Below are positions 54,074-64,000 of a stretch of 64,000 nt of DNA, in pieces. Origin of the DNA: Petasospora fabianii. Lineage: Eukaryota > Ascomycota > Saccharomycetes > Phaffomycetales > Wickerhamomycetaceae. The stretch spans positions 124,001 through 188,000 of the forward strand of contig CP048717.1 of NCBI GenBank assembly GCA_022641835.1, read 5' to 3'. The notes beneath the pieces were generated by a model. That model had not been told where the DNA came from and did no database searches. It saw nothing but the letters and a program-made list of their open reading frames with translations. The stretch's first letter is position 1; every line of letters begins with the position of its first letter. The translations under genes and the position numbers were made by a program.

Positions 54074-55714
54074 ATGGATCCAATCCCCGCAGAGGACCCA
54101 TACAGCAGCCTTCACGGTCAGGCCCACGAGGAACCCGACGCAGGCACAGGCACAGACAGCGCACAGGATGATAAGCTCCCCACCACCGCCACGACCGCTG
54201 TTTCTCCCAGATCCACTGTTCCTGGGATAGCCAATCCACCGAAGATCTTCGATATCTATTCAGTCTACCTCTACAACATCCCTCCGGACGTCAAATGGCG
54301 TGATGTAAAGAAGCTTCTCATGAACTATATCCCGGACTCACTTATCCTTCATATCCAAATTCTGGAGGAGACAGCGTCGGCCGTGATTACACTCAGCTCA
54401 GAAGATGGCGCAAAGATCCTTCATGAGAGCCTCGACAACATCTCCTGGATGGGTAACCGTCTCAGCACATCTATATACAACACCGAGACAGATTCATCGC
54501 CCGTCGGAAGCCAGATCCCGCATAGTAACATGACCGCTCACCACCAACCCTCCGGACCAATACCTCGCTTCCAGCCCATGAGACAGATACCCGGTGCCCA
54601 TATCTATCCTGGACAGCCACCCTCTCAAGGGATCTACGGATATCCACACCAACCAGCACCAGCACCGCCACCACCAACTGGGCCCCTGATCACCGGTACT
54701 GGAGAAATGTATCCTGCCCAGCCGATCATGATGATACCCTACGGATACCATCCCATGATGCGTGGAATGGACCCAATGCTCGCCAATAACAACATGTCAT
54801 ATGCATATCCACCTCCTCCATCCGCACAGATGTCTACCGCACAACCATTCTATCAAGATCCATCCTCTACCTATGTCTCCCCACGTCTCCCAGTACCACA
54901 GCTATCCACACTGCCACTACCTCCAGCACTCCCACAACATCCACCTCTACGTCGTCCGGGATCCTTTGCAAGCATGTCCAGTGTAGCATCCACGTCTTCA
55001 TCACCAGTGTTCTCCTATCGTCAACAATCATACCAGTCAACTGCATCGCCCACAATCTCTGCGCGTCAATTGGGGAACCTTCGTCAATATCCATACCAAT
55101 CAATAACTGACTTTGACTCGTCCTCATCCACAACAACACCACATCGCAATTCACTTACAAACTCTTCAACGAGCACAGATAAACGTCGTCTCTACGTTGG
55201 TAATGTCCCCTATGAAGCCAAATGGATGGAATTGAAAGATTACATGCGTCGTGCTGGTGACATTCAACGCGTTGAGATTCCCTATGATTCCAATACGGGG
55301 AACTCAAGAGGTTATGCAATTGCTACGTATAGCTCTGAAGATGATGCGCAGAGGGCTATTGATTTACTCAATGGGGAAGTTTTCCAAGGTAGGGAACTCA
55401 CTGTTAGATTGGATAAATATCCAACGAGGTTCCAGACTGGATTGAGACAGTATAAGAGAGATGAGTTGGATGAAAGGGATAAGGAAAACATCGAAGAGCA
55501 GTCGAATGTTCAGGAGCAGGAACAAGTGCACGATCAAGAGCAGAGGAAGGAGCAAGAACCGGATGTAGATAAACAGAACGCAATTCAACAAAGTGAAGAT
55601 GAGATTAACAAGACTACTTGGGATACGGAGGAGGACGAGAGTGTTAATGTTGATGAAAGTTTTGCTGATGCAGCGAGAAATTTGGTGAAAAGTTTGACTT
55701 TAGGTGAAAATTGA
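54074..55714 (+). CDS. RNA-binding protein with two RRMs and a Pro/Gln-rich middle
   Basis: 546 residues from the ATG at 54074; an in-frame ATG at 53993 adds a non-conserved leader. RRM1 (about 62-137) has YSVYLYNIPPDVKWRDVKKLL and SAVITLSSEDGAKI. RRM2 (about 371-450) has RRLYVGNVPYEAKWMELKDYMRRAGDIQRVEI, with clear RNP2 (LYVGNV) and RNP1 (SRGYAIATY) sequences. The 230 residues between are rich in Pro, Gln, Tyr and Ser, typical of RNP-granule proteins. The tail is a charged coiled coil (EEQSNVQEQEQVHDQEQRKEQE). RRM2 resembles the Gbp2/Hrb1 or hnRNP M type (ELKDYMRRAG), so an mRNP role is likely, but I cannot name the orthologue. Confidence 0.85.
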   Translation: MDPIPAEDPYSSLHGQAHEEPDAGTGTDSAQDDKLPTTATTAVSPRSTVPGIANPPKIFDIYSVYLYNIPPDVKWRDVKKLLMNYIPDSLILHIQILEETASAVITLSSEDGAKILHESLDNISWMGNRLSTSIYNTETDSSPVGSQIPHSNMTAHHQPSGPIPRFQPMRQIPGAHIYPGQPPSQGIYGYPHQPAPAPPPPTGPLITGTGEMYPAQPIMMIPYGYHPMMRGMDPMLANNNMSYAYPPPPSAQMSTAQPFYQDPSSTYVSPRLPVPQLSTLPLPPALPQHPPLRRPGSFASMSSVASTSSSPVFSYRQQSYQSTASPTISARQLGNLRQYPYQSITDFDSSSSTTTPHRNSLTNSSTSTDKRRLYVGNVPYEAKWMELKDYMRRAGDIQRVEIPYDSNTGNSRGYAIATYSSEDDAQRAIDLLNGEVFQGRELTVRLDKYPTRFQTGLRQYKRDELDERDKENIEEQSNVQEQEQVHDQEQRKEQEPDVDKQNAIQQSEDEINKTTWDTEEDESVNVDESFADAARNLVKSLTLGEN

Positions 55715-56200
55715 GTAGGCTGTTACTTGCATGACGAAGACGATGATCGATGAATAAGATAATATTTGCATACGAATATTTGCATGCCCTTGCATATTGC
55801 TATGTACTCCATGATTTGCTTTTACACTATAAATCAGGATTCAGATTTCTAAATACTAGAAAAAACAAGTTAATCAGAATGAATAATGTATTTTTTTTCT
55901 ATAAATCTATACCGATTCACCAATAGCCAAGGGACAAAAGAAGAAACATGAAAAAACACGATCAAGGGGCGAGATCAATTCCCTCTTTAAGGTAGATAGT
56001 AGCCATTCAACATCACCACATATCTTAAAAAATATGGTTCGAGAAAGAACAAGTCTTACTCTGTTTATCAAGTACCGGATCTCAGAAAACACCAAAGCAA
56101 ATAACATAGGAAAGGAGGGGGAAAGTGCTAACCTCAGCAGAGAGCCCATTAGCAAAGAGAAAGTTAAAAAAAAAAAATAGGAAGGGTCATGAGGTAACCA
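55715..56200. other. Convergent intergenic region (RRM gene / VHR1)
   Basis: 486 bp, AT-rich, with T and A runs (55892-55900, 56166-56177). Nothing else seen. Confidence 0.5.
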
Positions 56201-57862
56201 TCACAATAATGGAGTAAACTTGATATTTTCAGCACCAACCTCATACAGCTCCACAACCACTTTTCTTCTATCAAGATCCCTAAACAGCTTCGAAACATCT
56301 TCCTCTCTCAATTCCCGTCCATCAGATTTCAATCTGATATTCTTCCCCTGAATACCAAACGCCACTTTACCATTCTCCACGAGTTCCAGATACGTAGGAG
56401 GTGCTGCACTTAGAGGCGAGAATTTCAGCTCCAACACCCTTTGTCCATATTTCAACGTTACATCTTTGACAACTTCATTATCTGCCTCCTTTGGTGGGAT
56501 TGGAAGCATGGGTGTGAATAGTGACTCTGGTGTGATCTTTGTGACTTGGGTAGCAACAAGTGGATACTCGTTGAGGATGATCTCATGAAAGATCTCACCG
56601 AGGGTGTAAGAGACACCATCGAAACCAAAGTCCTTTACACAACAACCAATGAGTTTTGAGAGGAGGTTTGATGCCTGTATGTCTGTTAGGATGAGTACAT
56701 CAGCGGAGAAGAAACCGAGGGATTTGAGAATCTTGGAGAGGGTGTTAGAGGTTTGGAGCTTATCAAAGAGATAGTTAATTGAATCTGAGGAGATGTCTGC
56801 AAAGAAACGTTCAAGGATGAAGGAGATAGATGCCATTGTGACGGATTTGCCCAAACTGTGAAGGTTTTCCTCATGGATGGAAGAATCATTGTTTGAAAGC
56901 ATTAGACATGATTTGGACTTTTGAATGAAATTCAAAAGCTTCTGCTTCGCCTGTGGTGAGATGTCAATCTTGTTAGTGGAGCCTGAAGAATTTGAAAGCG
57001 GTAGCGAGGTGACAGAATTCATTGAGCCCGAAGTGAGTGCCTTAATAGATGGCAGCTGGGTGGATGATGGAGAGGTTGCAAGAGATGTAGATGGCGTGGT
57101 ATTATTGGTCGTTGTGGTGTTTGAGGACAACAATGAGTTTATAACCACCTTGGTGTTCTCTGGAGAAACGTGATCATTCTGAGCATTAACAGCACCAGTT
57201 GATGACGCAGAGTTATTATTCTGCAAAACCTGTGGAGGGCCCAAGTTTGTATTCAAGAGTGTCGAGCTGAAGTTGACTGGATGTTGAAGAGATGGCTGGG
57301 AGAACAACGAAGGAGTCGGGGCACCAGATGAGTTCATAGATAGTGGATAAGAATCTGAATGAGAGGTGGCGGTACCCATGTTGAGACCCATTCCCATACC
57401 GAAGCCAGCTGCAAGATTTGTAGTAGAATTAGAGTTGCTGTTACTCCCACTTGAGCTAGCGCTATGAGGGCCGTGGCGTTGATGATGTTGTGTTTGTTGA
57501 TGGGGTAGCGAAGACTGGTGCATGGGCCTTCCAAACTCATCGTACACGACAAATTTATCTGTGTGAACCCTGGCCCTAGAGCTTCTCTTTCTGTTTCTTC
57601 TGACACTCTGGATTGCTGCTCTGACGAGCTTATCAAAATCCGTGAGCGTATTTGGTGGGAATCCAAATTCTTCACGCAAGAGGTTAGCGATCTGGCGGAT
57701 CGAATCATCCTGCTCGCTAGCCTTGCGTTGGTGCAGATTGAACTTGTCAATGAGTTCTAGACGACGGGTACTGAACTCCTTCCAGCGCTTCTCGTCCATG
57801 AATCCGAGATTCTCACGGATTGAGTGAGTTACACCTCCACTTCCAAGCGACATTGGTAGCAC
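56201..57862 (-). CDS. VHR1: Transcription factor Vhr1/Vhr2 (vitamin H response)
   Basis: 553 residues. The N-terminal DNA-binding domain (about 8-100) has THSIRENLGFMDEKRWKEFSTRRLELIDKFNLHQRKASEQDDSIRQIANLLREEFGF and AAIQSVRRNRKRSSRAR, the hallmark of yeast Vhr proteins, which activate biotin-uptake and biosynthesis genes (VHT1, BIO5) when biotin is low. The middle is a Ser/Asn/Thr-rich linker. The C-terminal region from about 300 is helical (KLLNFIQKSKSCLML, SISFILERFFADISSDSINYLFDKL) and ends in a ubiquitin-like sheet. A start four codons later (MSLGSGG) is equally possible. It is divergent from ICL1 across 1.9 kb. Confidence 0.88.
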   Translation of the reverse strand: MLPMSLGSGGVTHSIRENLGFMDEKRWKEFSTRRLELIDKFNLHQRKASEQDDSIRQIANLLREEFGFPPNTLTDFDKLVRAAIQSVRRNRKRSSRARVHTDKFVVYDEFGRPMHQSSLPHQQTQHHQRHGPHSASSSGSNSNSNSTTNLAAGFGMGMGLNMGTATSHSDSYPLSMNSSGAPTPSLFSQPSLQHPVNFSSTLLNTNLGPPQVLQNNNSASSTGAVNAQNDHVSPENTKVVINSLLSSNTTTTNNTTPSTSLATSPSSTQLPSIKALTSGSMNSVTSLPLSNSSGSTNKIDISPQAKQKLLNFIQKSKSCLMLSNNDSSIHEENLHSLGKSVTMASISFILERFFADISSDSINYLFDKLQTSNTLSKILKSLGFFSADVLILTDIQASNLLSKLIGCCVKDFGFDGVSYTLGEIFHEIILNEYPLVATQVTKITPESLFTPMLPIPPKEADNEVVKDVTLKYGQRVLELKFSPLSAAPPTYLELVENGKVAFGIQGKNIRLKSDGRELREEDVSKLFRDLDRRKVVVELYEVGAENIKFTPLL

Positions 57863-59784
57863 AGGGTAAAATAACAGGGAGGGATGTCTTTGGTGGTTAA
57901 TGTACTGGTGAGAGTGTGCGTGTTGGTAGTTCCCTGAGACGTAGCACGCAACGGGGGGAGAAAGTCGAGGAAGGGAAGAGAAGGTGTGTAAGACAAGGGA
58001 AAGAGGTGTGTGAAGGAGGTGACGAGTTGGTACTTTGGTGAGTGTTTTTGTCAGATTGAGTTGGGTGCCGCCGTGTCGGGTGACTGTTTATTGTTGATAG
58101 CAAATGCGTGGGATGGTTCCGTTCCGCGATTGTTGCAGGCAAACCCGGACATCAGTGAAGGTGGGCTAATGGCACCATGGAGGTGTTTATTGGTATTGAT
58201 AGAGTATTGGTGTGTGTAGCAAGATGAGAATGGGATCAATTCAGGAAGGATTCCCCTATATGCTCAGGGATATCCCCAATTGAAGTGACCATGACTCTGT
58301 TTTCTTGACTTGAGCTCGACTCCCTTCCCCGGGGATGAAGTCGGGTGATGTGAGTCGTCCGTAGGATTTTTTTTAGCCGCAACCGCCACCAGCAGGAGCT
58401 TCTAACCTGGTGTTATACATTTTCGTGTGTCAAAAACAATTGGATCACCATAGCTTTTGTGATTGTATACGATACAGGGGAGACGGCACAAACAGACTCC
58501 TGCCATCTCAATCGGTTGGTACCACCACGGCCTGAAATTTGATTAGTTTCTCCGGGATGTTAAACCGAACCGCACTCGCGCGGGTCGGAGTAGAGGAGTC
58601 AAGAGGCTAGAGATACCAATGTCTGTGAGGACGCTCCCTGAGGGTGAGTTGAGAGGCTTTAAGGTGAGTGTTTTCTTTTTTGATGTCAAACTGGTCCACG
58701 CTGCATTAATAGAAATCATGGCCAGGGCCAAGCACAGAACCAAATGTCAACAAATACGCATTAAACAGCTTGACGCGTCGGAACCCCGCGAGCCCGGCGA
58801 GTCCGGGGAGTCGTGGTGGGGCACCGGGAGTCAGTTGTGGTGGGGATCAAGGTGAGTCAGCCCAGGCACTGGAGACAGGCCTTAAGAAAGATAGGCACAG
58901 GGCCATGAGAAAAAAAAATGCAAGATTGGAAACCATATCTCTGGATGTACGATGCACCCCAGATGACATCCTTTTTTTCACTTCTCGTTCTGTCTTGAAT
59001 GTTCCTCTTCGTCATCGATCGGGGGCGAGTGCCCGGCCTAGCGGGAGCCTGGGGCAGCGGGAGCGGCAAACACAGCGACCAGCGTAAATGTAGAGCGTAG
59101 TGCGCACACCAAAGCCGAAACACGGACAGCTCTAACCTGTCAATGACTCAGGCCGGTTTCCCGTCCAATTACAGCGTGGCCAGTGGCCACTAGCCAGCGG
59201 CCAGTACCCAATGCGTAGTGAAATCCGGGGTAGATGCGGGCGCCTTTGCTCTAAACAGCGAGCAGCACATTATTCAGCCCCCGGGGAAATAAACGAAAAC
59301 CTGGGGAAAGGCAAAAGGCAAGATGATGAGGAGTCTGTTGCTTTGGCTTTCCTGATCGACACATAGAGACAGCATCATTGGAAACCATAATGTCCACTTC
59401 CACCACAAGCACAATAAAGATTACGAACACAAGACCGACCACGGAACTGTCCTTTTGTGGCCCATAACCGCCCCATTGGCCACGACTATCTCTCTACCCC
59501 TTCTTCCCTCCCCTTGGCTTCCCCAGTGTCCCGCGACCACCGTTGCGCCGAGGCAGCCGCACACTTCGGGCGACCGCATCTCACACTTCCCATTTGCATC
59601 ATCACCAACCAAAGAGAGTTTTCCCGACAGCCGGATTGGCGGCCGGCCTAGCCCAAATGAATTCACAGTCACCCCCTTAGTCACTATAAATATGCCAGAG
59701 TTCCCCGGATTACTATCGTGCTCTCTCGCCTTACACTCTTATATACTCCCCAAGTAAAGACATACAAGGAAAACATCCAACAAT
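57863..59784. other. Long divergent VHR1 / ICL1 regulatory region
   Basis: 1.9 kb, typical of a strongly regulated gene such as isocitrate lyase. Open frames here (58619-58855, 58770-59087, 59455-59757) look non-coding. I found no full Cat8/Sip4 CSRE. A TATA box precedes ICL1 (59685). GGGGAAATAAACGAAAAC near 59284-59301 resembles the repeated element upstream of KIN4. Confidence 0.55.
59685..59692 (+). promoter_or_regulatory. TATA box of ICL1 (TATAAATA)
   Basis: A consensus TATAAATA 93 bases before the ICL1 ATG, at the distance seen in TATA-containing yeast promoters. Confidence 0.7.
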
Positions 59785-61434
59785 ATGCCTTACACTAAGA
59801 TTGATACCAAAGCTGAGCAGGCTGCCTTCGAGAAGGAGGTTAAAGAAGTTGAACAATGGTGGTCTCAACCACGTTGGAGAAAGACTAAACGTGTCTACTC
59901 TGCCCGCGACATTGTTTCCAAGCGTGGTACTTTGAAGATTGAGTACCCATCTTCCATCCAGGCCAAGAAGCTCTATGCCCTCCTCGAGGAGCATGACCGC
60001 AACAAGACTGCCTCTTTTACATTTGGTGCGTTGGATCCAATCCACGTTACACAGATGGCTAAGTACCTCGACACTGTCTACGTTTCTGGATGGCAATCAT
60101 CCTCCACTGCATCCACCTCAAATGAGCCATCTCCAGATCTTGCTGACTACCCATACGACACCGTTCCTAATAAGGTTGAGCACTTGTGGTTTGCTCAATT
60201 GTTCCATGACAGAAAGCAGCGTGAAGAGCGTGCCCGTTTGTCCCCAGCTGAGCGTGAAAAGACACCATACACTGACTTCCTTCGCCCAATCATTGCTGAT
60301 GGTGACACTGGTCACGGTGGTATCACCGCCATCATCAAACTTGTCAAGTTGTTCATTGAGAGAGGTGCCGCTGGTGTTCACATTGAGGATCAGGCCCCAG
60401 GTACAAAGAAGTGTGGTCACATGGCTGGTAAAGTTTTGGTTCCTATTCAGGAACACATTAACAGATTGGTTGCCATTAGAACCTCTGCTGATATCTTTGG
60501 TTCCGATTTGGTCTGTGTTGCTAGAACTGATTCTGAAGCTGCAACACTCTTGACCTCTACCATTGATCACAGAGATCATTACTTTATTATCGGCTCTACA
60601 AACCCTGACGTTCCAGATTTGTCAGAGGTTATGTTCAAGGCGGAGCAGGATGGCTTGCAAGGTGACGCTCTTGCTCGTGTCGAGGAGGAGTGGACCGCCA
60701 AGGCTGGTTTGAAGTTGTTCCACGAGGCTGTCATTGATGAGATCAAATCTGGTTACTATGCTGACAAGGAAGCTTTGATCCAGAAGTTCACTTCTACCGT
60801 GACTCCACTTTCTAACCACTCCAATAAGGAGGCCCGTGCTATTGCTAAGAAGTTGCTTGGTAAGGATATTTACTTCAACTGGGAAGCTCCAAGAGCTCGT
60901 GAAGGTTATTACCGCTACCAAGGTGGTACCCAATGTGCCGTTAACCGTGCTCGTGCTTACGCTCCATTCGCTGACATTATCTGGATGGAGTCTAAGTTGC
61001 CAGACTATGAACAAGCTAAGGAGTTTGCCGAAGGTGTCAAGGCCAAATGGCCAGAACAGTGGTTGGCTTACAACTTGTCTCCATCTTTCAACTGGACAAA
61101 GGCTATGGCACCAGCAGACCAGGAAACTTACATCAAGAAGCTCGGTAAATTGGGATACGTGTGGCAGTTTATCACTCTTGCCGGTTTGCATACTACTGCA
61201 TTGGCTGTTGATAACTTCTCTAAGGAGTATGCCAAGATTGGTATGAAGGCTTATGGTCAATTTGTCCAACAACCAGAGATTGATAATGGAGTTGAGGTTG
61301 TTAAGCATCAAAAATGGTCGGGTGCCGAGTACATTGATAACTTGCTTAAGGTTGTCACTGGTGGTGTTACATCTACCGCTGCTATGGGTAAAGGTGTCAC
61401 AGAGGACCAGTTCAAGGATAGCTCAAAGTTGTAA
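59785..61434 (+). CDS. ICL1: Isocitrate lyase
   Basis: 549 residues; splits isocitrate into succinate and glyoxylate in the glyoxylate cycle, needed for growth on acetate, ethanol or fatty acids. The catalytic motif KKCGHMAGK lies at about 208-216 with C210. Other blocks are [36 protein letters not shown] and [15 protein letters not shown], and the fungal insertion ERVRxxxx-like [15 protein letters not shown] is present. The protein ends in SSKL, a canonical PTS1, so a peroxisomal (glyoxysomal) location is likely, unlike the cytosolic enzyme of baker's yeast. Codon use is strongly biased, fitting high expression. Confidence 0.97.
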   Translation: MPYTKIDTKAEQAAFEKEVKEVEQWWSQPRWRKTKRVYSARDIVSKRGTLKIEYPSSIQAKKLYALLEEHDRNKTASFTFGALDPIHVTQMAKYLDTVYVSGWQSSSTASTSNEPSPDLADYPYDTVPNKVEHLWFAQLFHDRKQREERARLSPAEREKTPYTDFLRPIIADGDTGHGGITAIIKLVKLFIERGAAGVHIEDQAPGTKKCGHMAGKVLVPIQEHINRLVAIRTSADIFGSDLVCVARTDSEAATLLTSTIDHRDHYFIIGSTNPDVPDLSEVMFKAEQDGLQGDALARVEEEWTAKAGLKLFHEAVIDEIKSGYYADKEALIQKFTSTVTPLSNHSNKEARAIAKKLLGKDIYFNWEAPRAREGYYRYQGGTQCAVNRARAYAPFADIIWMESKLPDYEQAKEFAEGVKAKWPEQWLAYNLSPSFNWTKAMAPADQETYIKKLGKLGYVWQFITLAGLHTTALAVDNFSKEYAKIGMKAYGQFVQQPEIDNGVEVVKHQKWSGAEYIDNLLKVVTGGVTSTAAMGKGVTEDQFKDSSKL

Positions 61435-62110
61435 GTTGAGATGTGCTGTGCTAAGTTATTGAAGCAAGTTTGTATTTATCATTTTGAAGTAAACAAACGT
61501 TGACCGTTTGCTTGTATGCTCGTAGCTCTTTGGATGTAGTTTGTCTTGACGTCATTGAAGAGCGGAGTTCCGTATTTCTAGCGTGTGCGTGATGCAACAT
61601 ACGCGCGCTTGAATTAAGCTTGATATCAAACAAAAACAGGTTGTTAAATAGGCTTTCAAGCTGCTCAAGACATGTTGTAGAGATTTAGAATTGCCTGATA
61701 TCCAGGTTTGGACAGGCTCATAAGCTTGGTGAAAGGAGAGCACACTCTTATCCCTGCAGATTAGACTTTTAAGCATGTAGATCAAGCAGCATGGTGCTGA
61801 TCTTCCTTCCACCCACGGATCCCTTTGGAAAACCTGAAACGGTTTGAACGAGAACAGCGCTGGATAAATCAGAGGATCAAAACCATGAAGTAGTGATGCA
61901 GAGTTTAGGGTTCCTGAGTCGATATCTACAAATACAGCAGCTCTATCAGCTGCACTCAAGGTACATGAGGCGACGCATCTTTCCCTTTTGATACAAACAC
62001 CTTGCTGTTTTTAGTCGAATAGTGTTTACATTCCGATACCACAACTGTGAGTGGAGAGATCGAACCAGGGGTGTATGCGGAGAATGGGGGTTGTGCATGA
62101 TAAGAAATGC

Positions 62111-62142
62111 TGGTATGTTGGTATGTTGGTATGTTGGTATGC
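62111..62142. repeat. Tandem octamer TGGTATGT, four copies
   Basis: Three exact copies and a fourth ending in C, in the KIN4 upstream region. Confidence 0.9.
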
Positions 62143-62461
62143 TGAGTATGTGGTGTGTGGAGTTCATCGGGAATGTTGAAGGTTGAAAAAGAGAAGAGGG
62201 AACACAAGGGTTGCTTTAGGGTTGGAAACAGAGTCGATTCACCATAGAAAACGTTGAAGCAGATGGGTCTCTTGCTGACGGATTCATGAAGGTGTGCCCG
62301 CTCCTAAACCTTGAGAGTTTCCCCTATGACGTGTGATGGCATTGTTGATTATTGACACAGGGGAATTGATGACTGATCCGCGCAGGATTGCCAAAGTCCA
62401 AATGTACCCTGTAAGATCGGGAAATCCTCCACATAAGATCTCTGCGTAGTGCGGAGATGCT

Positions 62462-62540
62462 CTGCCTAGGGCCGGGCTGAAAATCCTGCCTAGTCGCGTA
62501 GCCATCTGCCTAGCTTTCTGCCTAGCTACACTCCTAGGCA
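62462..62540. promoter_or_regulatory. Cluster of five TGCCTAG sites
   Basis: CTGCCTAG occurs on the plus strand at 62462-62469, 62486-62493, 62506-62513 and 62518-62525, and CCTAGGCA (the reverse orientation) at 62533-62540. The spacing is irregular (24, 20, 12 and about 15 bases), which fits binding sites better than a simple tandem repeat. About 0.9-1.0 kb before KIN4. Confidence 0.7.
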
Positions 62541-62606
62541 CCCCGTAAAATAGCAACAACTCAGCACGCGCTGCGGCCGTGCCTGGGGAGACCCGCACCC
62601 ACATCG

Positions 62607-62658
62607 GGAAATGTAAACAAACGGCAAATTTCTTCTGACCTGGGAAATATAAACAAAC
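62607..62658. promoter_or_regulatory. Two forkhead-like elements in a 17-bp direct repeat
   Basis: GGGAAATGTAAACAAAC at 62607-62623 and GGGAAATATAAACAAAC at 62642-62658 differ at one base. Each holds RTAAACAAAC, the forkhead (Fkh1/Fkh2) core RYAAACA. Confidence 0.7.
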
Positions 62659-63458
62659 AAAAGCCAGCGCATCTTCACACTTGTCACAGGGCAAAACAAC
62701 GAGTATAGTGCTGTCCTCTCTCCAGCACACACAGTGTATCACCTTCCTCGTCTGCTACACATATAGCAGAATCCGCTCCTTTTCTTTCTAATCAAGAATT
62801 CCCCGCCTCCTCCCGCTTCTCGCTAGGTTCTTCTACGGAGAACACCACGCATTGGGGCTATATTTAACGAACGAATCGTGAGTTCATCTTTCATCGAGCG
62901 GCGGCCTGTTCCAAAGAAACAGTGGTTTTAGAGAGGTCCTCCAGGTGCCATTGGATATCACCAGCGCGTTTCCAGTATCTCTAACTGGTTCTAGTGGTTC
63001 CTCATCACACACTGTCCTGCGCCCACCAGGGTTTTCAGGCACCCTCCACCCCTCATTTCACCCTTTGACGTTATACTAACAGCACCCGACTTAGCCCGCT
63101 CCCTTTGATCTCCCCCTTCTAAGCAAAACAGGCACACTTCACAACTCGTGTCTTACATAGGGATATAACGCGGTTATCTTCATCTGCTACAACTTACACG
63201 TCAATCACCTATCGCAGCTTCGCCTCGCACAGACTCATCACATTTTGTTCTGGCGTCCCTTTCCAATCAGTTTTACATACACGAGTTCGCAGCGATCTCT
63301 ACCACTTACCACCTTACCGTGTTACAGAAACATTGTAACTGAGTTCCCTATCGCACACTGGTAAATCCCCAAGTCTTTGCCTCAAACATCTTCTCCTGCT
63401 TAACCCCCCTCCATTTCCACTTCACAGACAGGCCCACCCCTGTCACCAAATCACCACG

Positions 63459-64000
63459 ATGAGCACCGATACAACATCAACAACAACTACAAGACGCCGC
63501 CAGAGTTTCCAGGGTAAACCTCGAAAGGGACATAAGGAAGTGAGATTTGGCTCATACATTCTCGGATCAACACTAGGTGAAGGTGAATTTGGTAAAGTCA
63601 AACTCGGATGGCGTAAAGACGGTAGTCAGCCATCACAAGTTGCAATCAAGTTCATCCGTCGTGAATCGATCCCAAGAGGTTCTGATCGGGAATCTAAAGT
63701 TCATAGAGAGATCAATGCCTTGAAAAGACTCTCCCATCCAAATATTATCAAACTTGAAGAAGTGCTTCAAAATGATAAGTACATCGGTATCGTTCTTGAG
63801 TATGCATCTGGTGGTGAACTCTTTGATTACATCCTCCAACACAGGTACTTGAAAGATTCACTGGCTTGCAGACTCTTTGCCCAGTTAGTAAGTGGTGTCC
63901 ACTACATGCACTCCAAGGGTATCGTTCACAGAGACCTGAAACTCGAAAACTTGTTGCTTGATAAGCACAAAAACATCATCATCACGGACTTTGGCTTTGT
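63459..64000 (+). CDS. KIN4: Spindle-position-checkpoint kinase Kin4 (5' part)
   Basis: The gene runs off the window end; 180 codons are visible. It starts [20 protein letters not shown], then a kinase domain [22 protein letters not shown] with the glycine-rich loop, VAIKFIRRE with the ATP-binding Lys, [19 protein letters not shown], the hinge [25 protein letters not shown] and the DFG of [27 protein letters not shown] is nearly identical to yeast Kin4/Frk1, a kinase that keeps Bfa1 active when the spindle is mispositioned. The ATG at 63459 is the first in a C/T-rich leader. Confidence 0.9.
   Translation, partial: MSTDTTSTTTTRRRQSFQGKPRKGHKEVRFGSYILGSTLGEGEFGKVKLGWRKDGSQPSQVAIKFIRRESIPRGSDRESKVHREINALKRLSHPNIIKLEEVLQNDKYIGIVLEYASGGELFDYILQHRYLKDSLACRLFAQLVSGVHYMHSKGIVHRDLKLENLLLDKHKNIIITDFGF

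Larger units (their letters stand above)
61435..63458. other. Long regulatory region upstream of KIN4
   Basis: 2.0 kb with no supported gene. It holds a tandem octamer (62111-62142), a cluster of TGCCTAG sites (62462-62540) and two copies of a forkhead-like 17-mer (62607 and 62642). The last 600 bases are C/T-rich and may be a long leader. A 152-codon minus-strand frame (62284-62742) runs through the repeats and is not accepted. Confidence 0.55.

Noticed and set aside
58619-59087. Overlapping open frames in the VHR1-ICL1 gap
   Set aside because: Short, G/C-rich and rich in Trp, Gly and Arg; in promoter sequence, with no recognisable homology.
57863-59784. Cat8/Sip4 carbon-source-responsive element before ICL1
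   Set aside because: The best candidate, CCGGATTGGCGG near 59633-59644, differs from the consensus at three positions.
62284-62742. 152-codon open frame on the minus strand upstream of KIN4
   Set aside because: It runs through the TGCCTAG cluster and the forkhead-like repeats, has unusual composition (Cys/Arg-rich), and no domain is recognisable.
1-64000. Transposons, LTR elements, viral remnants, rRNA or CRISPR
   Set aside because: No transposase, reverse transcriptase, capsid or integrase-like reading frame, no long terminal repeats and no array of spaced repeats were seen.

Overview
This window is nuclear DNA of an ascomycete budding yeast (Saccharomycotina). It holds about 37 compact genes whose products match yeast families (Gga, Atg5, Cap2, Bcy1, Pkc1, Rsc8, Irc5, Icl1, Kin4 and others). 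The few introns are short (59 to 97 bp) and carry GTRNGT-like donors and TACTAAC, CTAAC or TACTAAT branch sites. CTG codes leucine at a position expected to be leucine in the ZIP transporter (the HLITHA motif near 14363), so I see no sign of the CTG-Ser code. The PRA1-ZRT1 zincophore locus, an Ecdysoneless protein and a peroxisomal-type isocitrate lyase (ending SKL) are all present, which argues against Saccharomyces itself. A lineage such as Phaffomycetaceae or another non-CTG-Ser family fits, but I cannot name the species.

Layout. 0-6.7 kb: end of an unidentified gene, the clathrin adaptor GGA (intron), a Trm140-type tRNA methyltransferase, ATG5 (intron), and an Ecdysoneless/SGT1-family protein. 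6.7-10.2 kb: two head-to-head paralogues of a family I do not recognise, each with a CxxC...H...C module; a third, shorter relative lies at 39.4 kb. 10.3-15.2 kb: a zinc block of YKE4 (ZIP7-type), PRA1 (secreted zincophore) and ZRT1 (plasma-membrane ZIP with three CHxH motifs). 15.2-28 kb: scramblase AIM25, mitoribosomal mS42-like, VPS25, a two-intron coiled-coil protein, a Ser/Pro-rich unknown, MRPL44 (intron), RRP36, a mitochondrial rhodanese, a 71-aa mitochondrial-type protein, CAP2 (intron directly after ATG), ERG28 and BCY1. 28-38 kb: the polyglutamine SPP41-like protein, FMP42-like transporter, a TAF12-type histone-fold protein, MPD1 and an AMMECR1 protein. 38.5-47.3 kb: RIB5, the third C2HC relative, IRC5, RSC8 and an MFS transporter. 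47.7-64 kb: PKC1, THO1, a two-RRM protein, VHR1, ICL1 and the start of KIN4.

Functional links visible in the sequence. The three zinc genes are consecutive, and secreted Pra1 and the extracellular face of Zrt1 share the same C-H-x-H-x(5,6)-C motif, which suggests hand-over of zinc. IRC5 combines a promoter cluster of MluI cell-cycle boxes with a PIP-box-like PCNA motif in its protein, pointing to an S-phase role. I see no transposon, rRNA, tRNA, CRISPR array or viral remnant.
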